The notes: a model not told the origin generated them from the sequence alone. A stretch of 64,000 nucleotides of DNA from Stenotrophomonas_A sp035629025 (GCA_035629025.1 DASPIU010000040.1:1-64000), one strand, 5' to 3'; shown: positions 1-9,481, numbered from the stretch's first letter. Numbers and translations are program-made.

Positions 1-1
1 G

Positions 2-1027
2 GTGGTGGAAGACCGCAAGGAAATCTCCACCGGCTATGGGCTGGTCAGCGCCCAGTCGGTGGCCGCGATCCAGCGCGCCCTGCTGCGCCTGGCCCAGGAT
101 GGCGGCGAGCGCTTCTTCGGCGAGCCGGCACTGGCCCTGGACGACCTGATGCGCACCACGCCGGACGGGCGCGGGGTGATCGGCATCCTCGCGGCGGCGC
201 AGCTGGTGCTCAAGCCGCGGCTGTATTCGACGTTCCTGCTGTGGTTGCTGTCGGAACTGTTCGAGCGGCTGCCGGAGGTGGGCGACCTCGACAAGCCCAG
301 GCTGGTGTTCGTGTTCGACGAGGCGCACCTGATGTTCAATGACGCGCCGCCGGCGCTGGTGCAGCGCATTGAACAAGTGGTGCGGCTGATCCGCTCCAAG
401 GGCGTGGGTGTGTATTTCTGCTCGCAGTTCCCCGATGACGTGCCCGACAACATCCTCGGCCAGCTCGGCAACCGCGTGCAGCATGCGCTGCGCGCGTATA
501 CGCCGCGCGACCAGAAGGCGGTCAGGACCGCCGCGGAGACCTTCGTCGCCAATCCGAAACTGGACGTGGCACGCGCGATCTCCAGCCTCGGCACCGGCGA
601 GGCGCTGGTATCCACCCTGCAGGACAAGGGCGTGCCGATGCCGGTGCAACAGACCTTGATCGCGCCGCCGCGCTGCCGCATGGGCGCGATCAGCGAGGCC
701 GAGCGCGCGCAGCTGCGCGCCAGCAGCCCGGTCGGTGGCCGCTACGACAACGCGGTCAATCGCCAATCGGCCGCCGAAATGCTGGCGCGGCGTGCCGGCG
801 AGCAGGTGGCCCGGGCCGACGCGCCGCCCGCGCGGACCGCCGAGCAGGACGCCGCCGAAGGCAATGACTGGGGTCAGGCGGTCAAGGACGTGGTGTTTGG
901 CACCAAACGCCGCCAGGGCCTGCTGGAAACCATGGCCAAGCAGACCACGCGCACGGTGGGCAGCAAGCTGGGCCAGCAGATCGTGCGCGGCATCCTCGGC
1001 GGCATCTTCGGCGGCGGCAAGCGCTGA
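2..1027 (+). CDS. HerA-like helicase/ATPase, DUF853 (YjgR) family, C-terminal part
   Basis: The gene is cut by the left window edge and only the last 341 residues are visible; the first codon in the window is not the real start. The segment holds a Walker B-like strand (LVFVFDEAHLMF, around residue 100), followed by the stretch typical of the DUF853/HerA C-terminal lobe: RSKGVGVYFCSQFPDDVPD, LGQLGNRVQHALRAYTP and LSTLGTGEALVS-like residues. The tail ends in a glycine-rich segment (GGIFGGGKR). Known: the family is related to the DNA-translocating ATPase HerA, but the cellular role of the bacterial YjgR branch is not established. The Walker A half lies outside the window. The family call is firm; the function is open. 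Confidence 0.9.
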   Translation: MVEDRKEISTGYGLVSAQSVAAIQRALLRLAQDGGERFFGEPALALDDLMRTTPDGRGVIGILAAAQLVLKPRLYSTFLLWLLSELFERLPEVGDLDKPRLVFVFDEAHLMFNDAPPALVQRIEQVVRLIRSKGVGVYFCSQFPDDVPDNILGQLGNRVQHALRAYTPRDQKAVRTAAETFVANPKLDVARAISSLGTGEALVSTLQDKGVPMPVQQTLIAPPRCRMGAISEAERAQLRASSPVGGRYDNAVNRQSAAEMLARRAGEQVARADAPPARTAEQDAAEGNDWGQAVKDVVFGTKRRQGLLETMAKQTTRTVGSKLGQQIVRGILGGIFGGGKR

Positions 1028-1160
1028 GCCGCACCGCCCGCGAACCGGACTGGCGCGCCGCCTGGTGGTCAGGTCGCCCCCCCTGATTGCACTGGCGCAT
1101 GGCGCGCACGCACAATCGGGGCTTGCACAACCGTGCAGCACATCGTCCAGGGGGGACGTC

Positions 1161-2429
1161 ATGGAAGACCGCCGCAGGCAGGCCCGCAACCTGGGCAGCC
1201 AGCCCGAGCCATTCTGGACGCGCGTGCGCGCCATTGCCCTGTTCCCGTTGCAGGGGGCCGCGTTCTGGTCACTGCTGGCGCTGAGCCTGTGCACCTTGCT
1301 CGGCATGTTGCCGGGTATCGGCTGGATTCTGGTGCTGGTGACGTGGCTGGCCGCGTACCGGTACGCCTTTGAAGTGCTGCGCCACACCGCCAATGGCCAC
1401 CCCGGCGCGCCGGACTATGGTCTGGACCTGGACGACGGCGCCGTGCTGCGCCTTTTCGCGCTGATCTTCCTGATGATCTTCGCGGTGATCGCGGTGGTCG
1501 TGCTGACCCGCAGCCCGGTGCTGGGGCTGATCACCATCGGCGTGGTTGCCTTGCTGCAGCCGGGCAGCGTGATCTCGCTGGCGATGGAGGGCAGCCTGCG
1601 CCGCGCGCTCAACCCGCTGGTGCCGCTGGAACTGGCCATGCGCATTGGCTGGCCGTATCTGGCCGCCTTCGGCCTGTTGTTCGTCATCCAGCTCAGTTCG
1701 ATGATGGCTGGCAAGTGGATGCACCAGTATCTGCCACCGCTGGTGAGCGACCTGGCCTTCAGTTTCATGACCATCTGGGGGTTGTTCTCGACCTTCCACC
1801 TGCTCGGCTACCTGGTCTACCAGTACCACGAGGTGCTGGGTTTCGAGCCCGAGGCCCTGCAGGATCAACAGCGTTCTGATCCGGACCAGCGCCTGCTCGA
1901 AGAAGCCGAGGCCCACTTGCGTGAGGGCCGTCCGCAGGACGCGCGTGAAGCCTTGCGTGGTGCCATCCGCGGCCGCGCCGTGTCGCTGGCGGTGCAGGAG
2001 CTGTACCAGCGGCTGTTGCGCCAGGGCGGACCGTCGCCGGAGCTGCGCGAGCATGGCCAGCAGTTCATCAGCCGCCTGCTGGCCGAGAAGCAGGACCGCC
2101 GCGCCTTGGTGGTGTTGCGCGAAACCCTGGAACAGGACCCGGATTTCGTACCCGCGCAGGTCGAACAGGCGATGCTGCTGGCCGAGCGCGCGCGCCTCGG
2201 CGGCCAGTTCCAGCTCGCCTGCGATGCGTTGCAGGCCATGCTGCGCGCGTGGCCCAAGCGGCCCGAGGCGGTGCAATGGGCGCTGGACGCGGCGCTGCTG
2301 CTGGCCGAGCGCTACAACCGCGATGACGAGGCGCGCGCCTTGTTGCGCGACGCGCTGGCGCGCTGCGAGGATGACGAACAGCGGCGCAGGGTGGAGGCGG
2401 CCATGGCGGCGTTGGGGCAGATTGCCTGA
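1161..2429 (+). CDS. Multi-pass membrane protein with DUF4013-like N-half and TPR-like C-half
   Basis: 422 residues. ATG at 1161 is preceded by the purine-rich GGGGGAC; longer upstream reading frames lie antisense or inside the previous gene. Residues about 25-230 contain five or six hydrophobic helices (for example FWSLLALSLCTLLGMLPGIG and FALIFLMIFAVIAVVVL). Residues about 250-420 are soluble, Ala/Leu/Arg-rich and helical, with TPR-like pairs (EEAEAHLREGRPQDAREAL; AERYNRDDEARALLRDAL). The layout suggests an inner-membrane protein with a cytoplasmic repeat domain. No catalytic motif was seen. DUF4013 is an inference from topology, and the function is unknown. Confidence 0.8.
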   Translation: MEDRRRQARNLGSQPEPFWTRVRAIALFPLQGAAFWSLLALSLCTLLGMLPGIGWILVLVTWLAAYRYAFEVLRHTANGHPGAPDYGLDLDDGAVLRLFALIFLMIFAVIAVVVLTRSPVLGLITIGVVALLQPGSVISLAMEGSLRRALNPLVPLELAMRIGWPYLAAFGLLFVIQLSSMMAGKWMHQYLPPLVSDLAFSFMTIWGLFSTFHLLGYLVYQYHEVLGFEPEALQDQQRSDPDQRLLEEAEAHLREGRPQDAREALRGAIRGRAVSLAVQELYQRLLRQGGPSPELREHGQQFISRLLAEKQDRRALVVLRETLEQDPDFVPAQVEQAMLLAERARLGGQFQLACDALQAMLRAWPKRPEAVQWALDAALLLAERYNRDDEARALLRDALARCEDDEQRRRVEAAMAALGQIA

Positions 2430-2466
2430 TGGGTGCGCCTTGATGGGTGCACCTTGATGGATGCAC

Positions 2467-2543
2467 TGTAGGAGCGGCTTCAGCCGCGACCGTCATCCGT
2501 CAGATCGCGACTCCGCCCGGTCGGGGCTGAAGCCCCTCCTACA
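2467..2543. repeat. REP-like intergenic inverted repeat
   Basis: A TAGGAGCGGCTTCAGCCGCGAC half and a GTCGGGGCTGAAGCCCCTCCTAC half face each other across about 30 bases. It lies between the membrane TPR gene and the convergent rhomboid gene. Related copies recur throughout the window in intergenic DNA only, as expected of a REP/palindromic family in xanthomonads. It may end transcription from both sides. Confidence 0.8.
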
Positions 2544-2589
2544 ACGGCACCAGCGGCATTCGGATGCCGCATGGCGCACCCACCCGCGC

Positions 2590-4047
2590 TCAGGCATTGT
2601 CGAGCAGAAAACGCGCCTTCTGCGCCTGTGGCTGCTCCGGAAATTGCGCCAGCAGCCGCGACAACAACCGCTGCTGTTGCTCCATCTGCCGCCGCGCACC
2701 ATGCGCCAGCGCCAGCTTCAACAGCAGCTGCGCCTGGGTTTCGCGAGCGCCGGCTTCACCTTCCAGATCCAGCAGGCCCTCGGCCTCCTGCAGATGCCCC
2801 AGCGCCAACCACTGCGTCACCAAGGCGGCGCGCACCTCGGCCGCCGGCGCCCAACCCTCCGCGAAGGCCGCTTGCATCAGCCCCCATTGCGCCTGCACCT
2901 GCGCGGCATCCATCGCCCGCAGGCCGAGCACGGTGCTGGCATGACGCTGCAACGCCGCGCGCTGGCCGCCATTGCGAGCCACGCGGCAGCGCGCGAGGGC
3001 AACTTCAAAACGTTGCGGCTGCTCAGCCGCGAGCTGGCCCAGTAATGCCTCGGCCTCCGCGTTCTCCATGCGCCCGAGGTGACGCTGCGCGCGCTCCCAG
3101 CGGTCGTCCACCGCCTGCAAGGTTCCCTCGTCGGCCAGAAAAGCAGGCCGCGTCTGCCGCATCCACACCAGCAGGCCACCGAGCAAGGCACCGGTGACCA
3201 GGCCGCCAGCATGCGCTTCAAAGGCAATGCCCGCGCCATCATCGGACAGCAGATTGAAGATTTCCCAACCCAGCCACAGCGGGAACAGCAGGATCGCCGG
3301 CGCGCGCACATAGTCGAAGACCACGCCGAACCAATAGAAGAAGCGCACCGGCTGCCGACCCCAGACCGCGCAGAACGCGCCCATCATCGCCGCGATCGCG
3401 CCGGAAGCCCCGAGCCCGCCACCGTATTCGCCCCAGCGCCACAACACGCTGGCCGCCGATGAGCCATACGCGCCCACCACGTACACCGCCAGCAGCCACC
3501 ACGCGCCAATCGCGCCTTCCAGCAGCAGGCCCAGTGCCACCAGGAACACCATGTTGCCGATCAGGTGCATCGGATCGGCATGCAGGAAGGCTGCCGAGAG
3601 CATGCGCCATGGCGACCATTCCGAACTGCGCTGCATGTGCCGCAGGGTGAAGATGTCGTCCAGGCGCCGGTCGTACTCGGCGCGCGTGGGCCGCCAGCGC
3701 GCGTTGGCTTCGGCGTCAGTATCAGGACCCTTGCTGCTCAGGTAGCTGCGAAAGCCCAGGTCGTTCACTGATGCCTGCGCCAGTTGCTGCCACTGCTCGC
3801 TCTCGTCGGCGGCTTCAAAGGCGGCAATCTCGTCGCCGCGCCCGCTGTCCACCAGGTAGCGGCGGTAGGCCGGCATTTCCTGCTCGGCCAGGCCGGATTG
3901 CGCGTAGTAACGCTGCGCCGCGAGCATCGCGTCGCGGTCCCCGGACTGCGGTCCGAAGAACACCAGTACGTTCACCAGCAGCAGCACGCTGGTCATCCAT
4001 GGCCAGGTGGCCCAGGTCAGCGGCTTGTGCAATGGCAGGATCAACAT
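2590..4047 (-). CDS. Rhomboid-family intramembrane serine protease with large N-terminal loop and soluble C-terminal domain
   Basis: 485 residues. The chosen ATG (MLILPLHKP) has AAGGA eight bases upstream. A first membrane helix (about 18-33) is followed by a roughly 110-residue hydrophilic segment, then the rhomboid core. In the core, HADPMHLIGNM matches the H/N oxyanion region, S215 lies in GLGASGA and is the expected nucleophile, and H279 in FEAHAGG is the expected base. Residues after about 310 are soluble, helical and TPR-like. Rhomboids cleave transmembrane substrates within the inner membrane. At 485 residues it is far longer than GlpG, so the extra domains probably handle substrates (inference). 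It is divergent from greB. Confidence 0.9.
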   Translation of the reverse strand: MLILPLHKPLTWATWPWMTSVLLLVNVLVFFGPQSGDRDAMLAAQRYYAQSGLAEQEMPAYRRYLVDSGRGDEIAAFEAADESEQWQQLAQASVNDLGFRSYLSSKGPDTDAEANARWRPTRAEYDRRLDDIFTLRHMQRSSEWSPWRMLSAAFLHADPMHLIGNMVFLVALGLLLEGAIGAWWLLAVYVVGAYGSSAASVLWRWGEYGGGLGASGAIAAMMGAFCAVWGRQPVRFFYWFGVVFDYVRAPAILLFPLWLGWEIFNLLSDDGAGIAFEAHAGGLVTGALLGGLLVWMRQTRPAFLADEGTLQAVDDRWERAQRHLGRMENAEAEALLGQLAAEQPQRFEVALARCRVARNGGQRAALQRHASTVLGLRAMDAAQVQAQWGLMQAAFAEGWAPAAEVRAALVTQWLALGHLQEAEGLLDLEGEAGARETQAQLLLKLALAHGARRQMEQQQRLLSRLLAQFPEQPQAQKARFLLDNA

Positions 4048-4186
4048 CGGCAACGTTTCCTTGTCAGCCCGGGCATGGCGGCGCGCGTGGCCGCCCGCCG
4101 CGCAGCTTCGGCGATTGGCCGGGCGACATGCAAGCCATGCCGCGTTAGCATCCGGGCCCCGATCCATTGCACGCAGCCCCAGCCGC

Positions 4187-4687
4187 ATGACCCGTTGGCG
4201 TCCCCCCGCAGAAAAGAGCACCGCCCTGATCACCGCCGCCGGCCACGCCCGGCTCAAGGCGGAGCTGGACGAACTGTGGCGCGTACGGCGCCCGGAAGTG
4301 GTCAAGGCGCTGGCCGCCGCTGCCGCTGAAGGCGATCGGTCCGAAAATGCCGAGTACACCTACCGCAAGAAACAACTGGGCGAGATCGACCGCCGCGTGC
4401 GCTATTTGAGCAAGCGGCTGGAGGCCTTGCGCGTGGTCGATACACCGCCATCCGACCCACAAGCCGTGTTCTTCGGCGCGCATGTGGAGTTGGAACGCAT
4501 CGACGATGGCGAGATGGTGCGTTACCGCATCGTTGGCCCGGACGAGACCGACGCGGCGCTGGGCTGGATCAGCATCGATTCGCCGCTGGCCAGGGCCTTG
4601 TTGAAGAAGCGCGTGGACGACGAATTTGAAGTGCTGCTGCCGGGTGGTTTGACCCGCTTTGTGGTGGTGGATGTGGCTTACGGCTGA
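4187..4687 (+). CDS. greB: Transcription elongation factor GreB
   Basis: 166 residues. It has the N-terminal antiparallel coiled coil (ITAAGHARLKAELDELW through RRVRYLSKRLEAL), with the acidic-tip region EGDRSENAEY and KKQLGEIDRRV. The C-terminal FKBP-like domain (VFFGAHVELERIDDGE; LGWISIDSPLARALL) follows. GreB binds the RNA polymerase secondary channel and stimulates cleavage of backtracked transcripts. RVRYLSKRLE is characteristic of GreB rather than GreA. ATG at 4187 is the first start consistent with family length. It stands alone, followed by a large palindromic repeat that could end its transcript. Confidence 0.95.
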   Translation: MTRWRPPAEKSTALITAAGHARLKAELDELWRVRRPEVVKALAAAAAEGDRSENAEYTYRKKQLGEIDRRVRYLSKRLEALRVVDTPPSDPQAVFFGAHVELERIDDGEMVRYRIVGPDETDAALGWISIDSPLARALLKKRVDDEFEVLLPGGLTRFVVVDVAYG

Positions 4688-4718
4688 GGCATTACCGGCG
4701 GTGATGCCCTCCGCCACC

Positions 4719-4942
4719 TGTAGGAGCGGCTCTTGTGGCCTTCGGCCATCAGCCGCGACCGCGATCTGCCAGAAGCCTCTTCGCTGGTCGGGGCTGAAGC
4801 CCCTCCCACAGTGAACCCATCAGGCATATTGAATGCCGCTGGGGCCCTTGTGGGAGGGGCTTCAGCCCCGACAGGGCGGAGTCGCGATCTGGCAGATGAC
4901 GGTCGCGGCTGATGGCCGAAGGCCACAAGAGCCGCTCCTACA
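4719..4942. repeat. Large inverted repeat made of two REP pairs
   Basis: Arm 4719-4810 reads from TAGGAGCGGCTCTTGTGGCC to GGGGCTGAAGCCCCTCCCAC. Arm 4849-4942 carries nearly the reverse complement, from GTGGGAGGGGCTTCAGCCCC to GGCCACAAGAGCCGCTCCTAC. About 38 bases separate them. This fills most of the roughly 330-base gap between greB and the convergent rimO; no gene was seen in the gap. Confidence 0.85.
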
Positions 4943-5018
4943 GTGCGCCTGTCAGACGTTGGGAACAGTGGGCCCCATCAGGCATGCCGGTGCCGACGCC
5001 GTCGCGCTGCGGCAGCCC

Positions 5019-6407
5019 TCACACCATCGCCAACGGCAAGCCCTTGCGCGCCGGCACCAGCGCATCGCCGAGCAAGTCGTGCTCGTCGCTCTCGGTGATC
5101 CGCACCTGCACGAAATCACCCGGACGCAGGCCCATCTCGTCCGCATTCTGGATATGCACCAGGCCGTCGATCTCCGGCGCATCCGCCCGCGAGCGCGCGA
5201 CCGCGATGCCGTCCTCGATCATGTCCACCAGGCACTGCTGCACCGTGCCGATCTTCGCCTCCAGCCGCGCCGCGGAAATTGCCGCCTGCCGCGCCATGAA
5301 GCGCGCCAGCCGTTCCTGCTTGACCTCTTCCGGCACCGGGTCCGGCAACGCGTTGGCGCTGGCCCCTTCCACCGGCGAATAGGCGAAGGCACCGACGCGG
5401 TCCAGCTGCGCCTGATCCAGGAAGTCCAGCAATGCCTCGAACTCCGCCTCCGTCTCGCCCGGGAAGCCGACGATGAAGGTCGAGCGCAGCGTGATCTCCG
5501 GGCAGATCGCCCGCCACCGCTGCACCCGCTCCAGCGTCTTGTCCACCGCGCCGGGGCGCTTCATCAGCTTGAGGATGCGCGGGCTGGCGTGCTGGAACGG
5601 AATGTCCAGGTACGGCAGGATCTTGCCCTCGGCCATCAGGGGCACCACGTCGTCCACGTGCGGATACGGATAGACGTAGTGCAGCCGCGTCCACACGCCC
5701 AGTTCGGACAGCCCTTCGCACAGCGCTTTCATCCGCGTCTGGTAGCTGCGGTCGCGCCACGGCTTCTCCGCGTACTTCAGGTCCACGCCATAGGCCGAGG
5801 TGTCCTGCGACACCACCAGCAGCTCCTTGACCCCGCCACGCACCAGCCGTTCGGCCTCGCGCAGCACCTCGTCCACCGGTCGCGACACCAGGTCGCCACG
5901 CATCGAGGGAATGATGCAGAAGCTGCAGCGGTGGTTGCAGCCCTCGGAAATCTTCAAATAGGCGTAATGGCGCGGGGTCAGCTTGACGCCGACATCCTCG
6001 CTTTCGCCAAAGGCGCCGACGCGGCGCGGCAGCAGGTCCACGAACGGGTCGTGCCGCGGCGGCAGCGCGGCGTGCACCGCCTGCATCACCGTGTCGTAGT
6101 CCTGCGGGCCGGATACCGACAGCACGTCCGGGTATTGCTCGCGAATCAGCTCGGACTTCTTGCCCAAACAGCCGGTGACAATGACCTTGCCGTTCTCGTT
6201 CATGGCCTCGCCGATCGCATCGAGCGATTCGGCCACCGCCGAGTCGATAAAGCCGCAGGTGTTGACCACCACCACGTCGGCGGCATCGTAGCTGGGCACG
6301 ATGTCGTAACCCTCCACCCGCAGCTGGGTGAGGATGCGTTCGGAATCGACGAGCGCCTTCGGGCAGCCAAGGCTGACGAAGCCGACTTTGGGGTTCGACT
6401 GGGACAT
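5019..6407 (-). CDS. rimO: Ribosomal protein S12 (uS12) methylthiotransferase RimO
   Basis: 462 residues. RimO is a radical-SAM enzyme that adds a methylthio group to a conserved aspartate of ribosomal protein S12. The N-terminal UPF0004 domain has cluster cysteines C15 (SLGCPK), C51 (NTCGF) and C80 (VTGCLG). The radical SAM motif is C157-x3-C161-x2-C164 (CNHRCSFC), and a TRAM-like domain ends the protein. The start VGFVSLGCPKALVDSE and the PSMRG-type linker separate RimO from MiaB. ATG at 6407 gives the normal family length. It is a single gene, convergent with greB. Confidence 0.96.
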   Translation of the reverse strand: MSQSNPKVGFVSLGCPKALVDSERILTQLRVEGYDIVPSYDAADVVVVNTCGFIDSAVAESLDAIGEAMNENGKVIVTGCLGKKSELIREQYPDVLSVSGPQDYDTVMQAVHAALPPRHDPFVDLLPRRVGAFGESEDVGVKLTPRHYAYLKISEGCNHRCSFCIIPSMRGDLVSRPVDEVLREAERLVRGGVKELLVVSQDTSAYGVDLKYAEKPWRDRSYQTRMKALCEGLSELGVWTRLHYVYPYPHVDDVVPLMAEGKILPYLDIPFQHASPRILKLMKRPGAVDKTLERVQRWRAICPEITLRSTFIVGFPGETEAEFEALLDFLDQAQLDRVGAFAYSPVEGASANALPDPVPEEVKQERLARFMARQAAISAARLEAKIGTVQQCLVDMIEDGIAVARSRADAPEIDGLVHIQNADEMGLRPGDFVQVRITESDEHDLLGDALVPARKGLPLAMV

Positions 6408-6595
6408 GCGGAAGTCTGGGGCCTGGGAGAGGAGCGGCCTGGGGCCTGGGCGGCGGCAATTATAGCGGCACCGCCCGGCGCGCCCTGAACGTGGCGGGGT
6501 GCCGCGCCCGCTGGGCTAACCGCCTGATTCCATCACCCCATCCAAGCCGCCCGCCTTTCATAATGACGCCCTCCCTTCAGCAGAGAGGAACCGCC

Positions 6596-7252
6596 ATGGG
6601 CCACTGGACCACGCTCGATACGCCCCACGGACAGATTGCCGCCTGGCACGCGCAGCCCGCCGGCCAGCCGCGCGGAGGCCTGGTGGTGATCCAGGAGATC
6701 TACGGCGTCAACGAGCACATGCAGCAGGTCGGCGATGACTTCGCCGCCGCCGGCTATGAAGTGCTGGTGCCGGCATTCTTCGACCTGGTCGAGAAGGACG
6801 CGCAACTGGCCTACGACGCCACCGGCACCGAGCGCGGCAAGCAGATGGTCAGCACGCTGGGCATGGACAGGGCGGTGGACGTGGTCCAGGCCGCGGCCAC
6901 CGTGCTGGCCCCCGCCGGCAAGGTCGGCACGGTCGGCTATTGCTGGGGTGGCACGGTCGCCCTGCTCGCCGCGTTCCGTCTCGGCCTGCCTTCGGTGAGC
7001 TATTACGGCGCGCGCAACACGCAATACCTGGACCTGCCGCCCAAGGCGCCGGTGATCTTCCACTTCGGCGAACAGGACAGCAGCATTCCGCCGGAAGCGG
7101 TGCAGCAACACCGCGAGAAACTGCCGCAGATGATGGTCTATACCTATCCGGCCGGCCACGCCTTCAACCGCGATGTCGGCCCGCACTGGGCGCCGGAAAG
7201 CGCACGCCTGGCCCGCGAGCGCACCCTCGCCTTTCTTGCGGACAATCTGTGA
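6596..7252 (+). CDS. Dienelactone hydrolase family protein
   Basis: 218 residues, alpha/beta-hydrolase fold. The start has GAGAGGA upstream. The expected triad is visible: C116 in the elbow GYCWGG, D161 in GEQDSSIP and H188 in PAGHAF, with E34 (QEIYG), which in this family controls the cysteine. Characterised members hydrolyse dienelactone or related esters, but chromosomal paralogues often have unknown substrates and no catechol pathway genes are near. The stop overlaps the next start in a GTGA overlap, so the two genes are translationally coupled. Confidence 0.92.
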   Translation: MGHWTTLDTPHGQIAAWHAQPAGQPRGGLVVIQEIYGVNEHMQQVGDDFAAAGYEVLVPAFFDLVEKDAQLAYDATGTERGKQMVSTLGMDRAVDVVQAAATVLAPAGKVGTVGYCWGGTVALLAAFRLGLPSVSYYGARNTQYLDLPPKAPVIFHFGEQDSSIPPEAVQQHREKLPQMMVYTYPAGHAFNRDVGPHWAPESARLARERTLAFLADNL

Positions 7253-7656
7253 GCGGTTTCATTGTTGACCCGCGCCTGGCGGCGGACAGCGCGTTCGTCG
7301 CCGACGGTCCGCTGTCGCAGGTGCGGCTGATGGACGACCAGCGCTTCCCCTGGCTGGTCCTGGTGCCGCGCGTGGAAGCGGCCAGCGAATGGATCGACCT
7401 GGACGGTGGCCAGCAACGCCTGCTGCTGGCCGAGATCAATCAGCTGTCGCGGCTGCTGCAGGCCGAGGACGGCGTGCACAAACTCAACATCGGCGCGCTA
7501 GGCAACATCGTCCGCCAGTTGCATGTACACCTGGTTGGCCGCAACGAAGGCGACCCGGGCTGGCCTGGGCCGGTATGGGGCAGCGGGCCGGCCCAGCGTT
7601 TCGAGCCGGCGGCATTGCAGCAGCGTGTGCAGGCGTGGGCGCAACGGCTACGATAG
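7249..7656 (+). CDS. HIT domain protein with QxHxH variant motif
   Basis: 135 residues. GTG start at 7249 overlaps the previous stop by four bases. FPWLVLVPR, LDGGQQRLLLAEINQLSRLL and the motif region LHVHLVGR identify a histidine-triad hydrolase/transferase fold. The classical HxHxH triad reads QLHVH here: the first His is Gln. This Gln form is found in a recognised group of short proteobacterial HIT proteins, so it is probably a subfamily trait rather than decay. The substrate is probably a nucleotide or nucleotide conjugate (family knowledge, not shown here). Confidence 0.9.
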   Translation: MSGFIVDPRLAADSAFVADGPLSQVRLMDDQRFPWLVLVPRVEAASEWIDLDGGQQRLLLAEINQLSRLLQAEDGVHKLNIGALGNIVRQLHVHLVGRNEGDPGWPGPVWGSGPAQRFEPAALQQRVQAWAQRLR

Positions 7657-7687
7657 GCGCCCTCCTCGGCCACCGAAGCCCGCCTGC

Positions 7688-7855
7688 ATGAAATCCAACG
7701 TCGTCGCCGCGCTGATCCTGATCCTGGTCGGCCTGTTGTTCCTGGCCAACAATCTGGGCTGGACGAACCTGAGCCTGGGGCGCCTGATCGCGACGTGGTG
7801 GCCGGCGCTGCTGGTGGCCTGCGGCGTGGGGATGCTGTTCGGGCGCGGGAAGTAA
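7688..7855 (+). CDS. Small membrane protein, LiaI/DUF5668-like
   Basis: 55 residues. It has two hydrophobic segments (VVAALILILVGLLFLANNLGW and WPALLVACGVGMLFG) joined by a short loop with TNLSLGRLIATWWP, which is the pattern of LiaI/LiaF-like transmembrane regions. ATG at 7688 leaves 31 bases after the HIT gene, so it may be the last gene of that operon. Function unknown. The small size is normal for stand-alone members of this family. Confidence 0.7.
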   Translation: MKSNVVAALILILVGLLFLANNLGWTNLSLGRLIATWWPALLVACGVGMLFGRGK

Positions 7856-7864
7856 GTCCGCCGC

Positions 7865-8434
<570 letters not shown>

Positions 8435-8454
8435 TCGGTCTTCCTGTGATGGAG

Positions 8455-8472
8455 GGGCGGCGCGCGCCGCCC
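8455..8472. repeat. 18-base GC palindrome between mrp and dcd
   Basis: GGGCGGCGCGCGCCGCCC is a perfect palindrome 20 bases upstream of the dcd start and downstream of mrp. There is no T-run, so it is not a standard terminator. It could fold in the mrp-dcd transcript; its role is unknown. Confidence 0.5.
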
Positions 8473-8525
8473 GCAGATTCTAGTCATTGCCACCGGTACC
8501 GTCGCGCCGCGGGCGACGGCAAGGC

Positions 8526-9365
8526 TCAGCCGAACGAGGTCGCGATCGGGATCGCGGCGCGCGGACGCTTGGCCAGTTCCTCGGCCAGTCGCGTGGCGGC
8601 GGCCAGGTAGGCCTGGGCCGCGGCCGACTCGGGCGCGGCGGCGACGATCGGGGTGCCGGCGTCGCCCTGCTCGCGGATCGCGATCTCCAGCGGCAACGAG
8701 CCCAGCAGTGGCACGCCGTACTGCGCGGCCATGCGCTGGCCACCACCCTCGCCGAACAGGTGTTCGGTGTGGCCGCAGTTCGAGCAGGTGTGCACGGCCA
8801 TGTTCTCGACGATGCCCAGGACCGGGACTTCCACCTTCTCGAACATCTTCAGCGCCTTGCGCGCGTCCAGCGTGGCGATCTCCTGCGGCGTGGTCACGAT
8901 CACCGCGCCGGCCACCGGAATCTTCTGCGACAAGGTCAGCTGGATGTCGCCGGTCCCCGGCGGCAGGTCCACCAGCAGGTAGTCCAGGTCGTCCCACAGG
9001 GTGTCGTTGAACAGCTGGGTCAGGGCCGAGGTCGCCATCGGGCCACGCCAGATCATCGGCGTGTCGGTATCGATCAGCAGACCGATGGACATGGCCTCCA
9101 CGCCAAAGGCACGGAGCGGCTCGATCGACTTGTTGTCCGGGCTGTCCGGGCGCCCGGCCAGGCCGAGCATGGCCGGCACGCTGGGACCGTAAATGTCGGC
9201 GTCGAGCACCCCGACGCGGGCGCCCTGCCGCTGCAGGGCCAGGGCCAGGTTCACGGCGGTGGTGGACTTGCCCACGCCGCCCTTGCCAGATGCGACGGCG
9301 ATCACATTGCGGACGCGGGGGTGGGGGGACAGGCCGCCCTGTGGGCGGTGGGCTGGAATCTTCAT
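8526..9365 (-). CDS. apbC: Iron-sulfur cluster carrier ATPase Mrp/ApbC
   Basis: 279 residues from the ATG at 9365 (MKIPAHRPQGG); a start at 9395 would add ten residues but lacks a good ribosome site. The deviant Walker A GKGGVGKST, DADIYGPS, the Walker B region VDLPPGTGD and the C-terminal CSNC pair (HTCSNCGH) define the Mrp/NBP35 family of P-loop ATPases that hold and transfer Fe-S clusters. The N-terminal DUF59 domain of longer homologues is absent, as in many proteobacterial short forms. It is transcribed towards dcd and is divergent from the TonB-dependent receptor. Confidence 0.94.
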   Translation of the reverse strand: MKIPAHRPQGGLSPHPRVRNVIAVASGKGGVGKSTTAVNLALALQRQGARVGVLDADIYGPSVPAMLGLAGRPDSPDNKSIEPLRAFGVEAMSIGLLIDTDTPMIWRGPMATSALTQLFNDTLWDDLDYLLVDLPPGTGDIQLTLSQKIPVAGAVIVTTPQEIATLDARKALKMFEKVEVPVLGIVENMAVHTCSNCGHTEHLFGEGGGQRMAAQYGVPLLGSLPLEIAIREQGDAGTPIVAAAPESAAAQAYLAAATRLAEELAKRPRAAIPIATSFG

Positions 9366-9447
9366 CGGCCTATTGTCCCCGAGGACATGTCCCATGGCAC
9401 AGAAAAGCGTAATCCGTCACCGCTGAAACGTTTTTTCATAAGATATT

Positions 9448-9463
9448 TGTGATTCACATCACG
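9448..9463. promoter_or_regulatory. CRP/Clp-like operator
   Basis: TGTGATTCACATCACG matches the CRP-family consensus TGTGA-N6-TCACA with one mismatch. Clp, the xanthomonad CRP homologue, uses the same consensus and responds to c-di-GMP. The site is about 165 bases before the TonB-dependent receptor start and 83 before mrp, so it could serve either gene. It was found by eye only. Confidence 0.55.
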
Positions 9464-9481
9464 GTTTTTCGCTAATTTTCC

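Noticed and set aside
4833..6488. 551-codon plus-strand frame opposite rimO
   Set aside because: Antisense to an unmistakable radical-SAM enzyme; starts inside a repeat.
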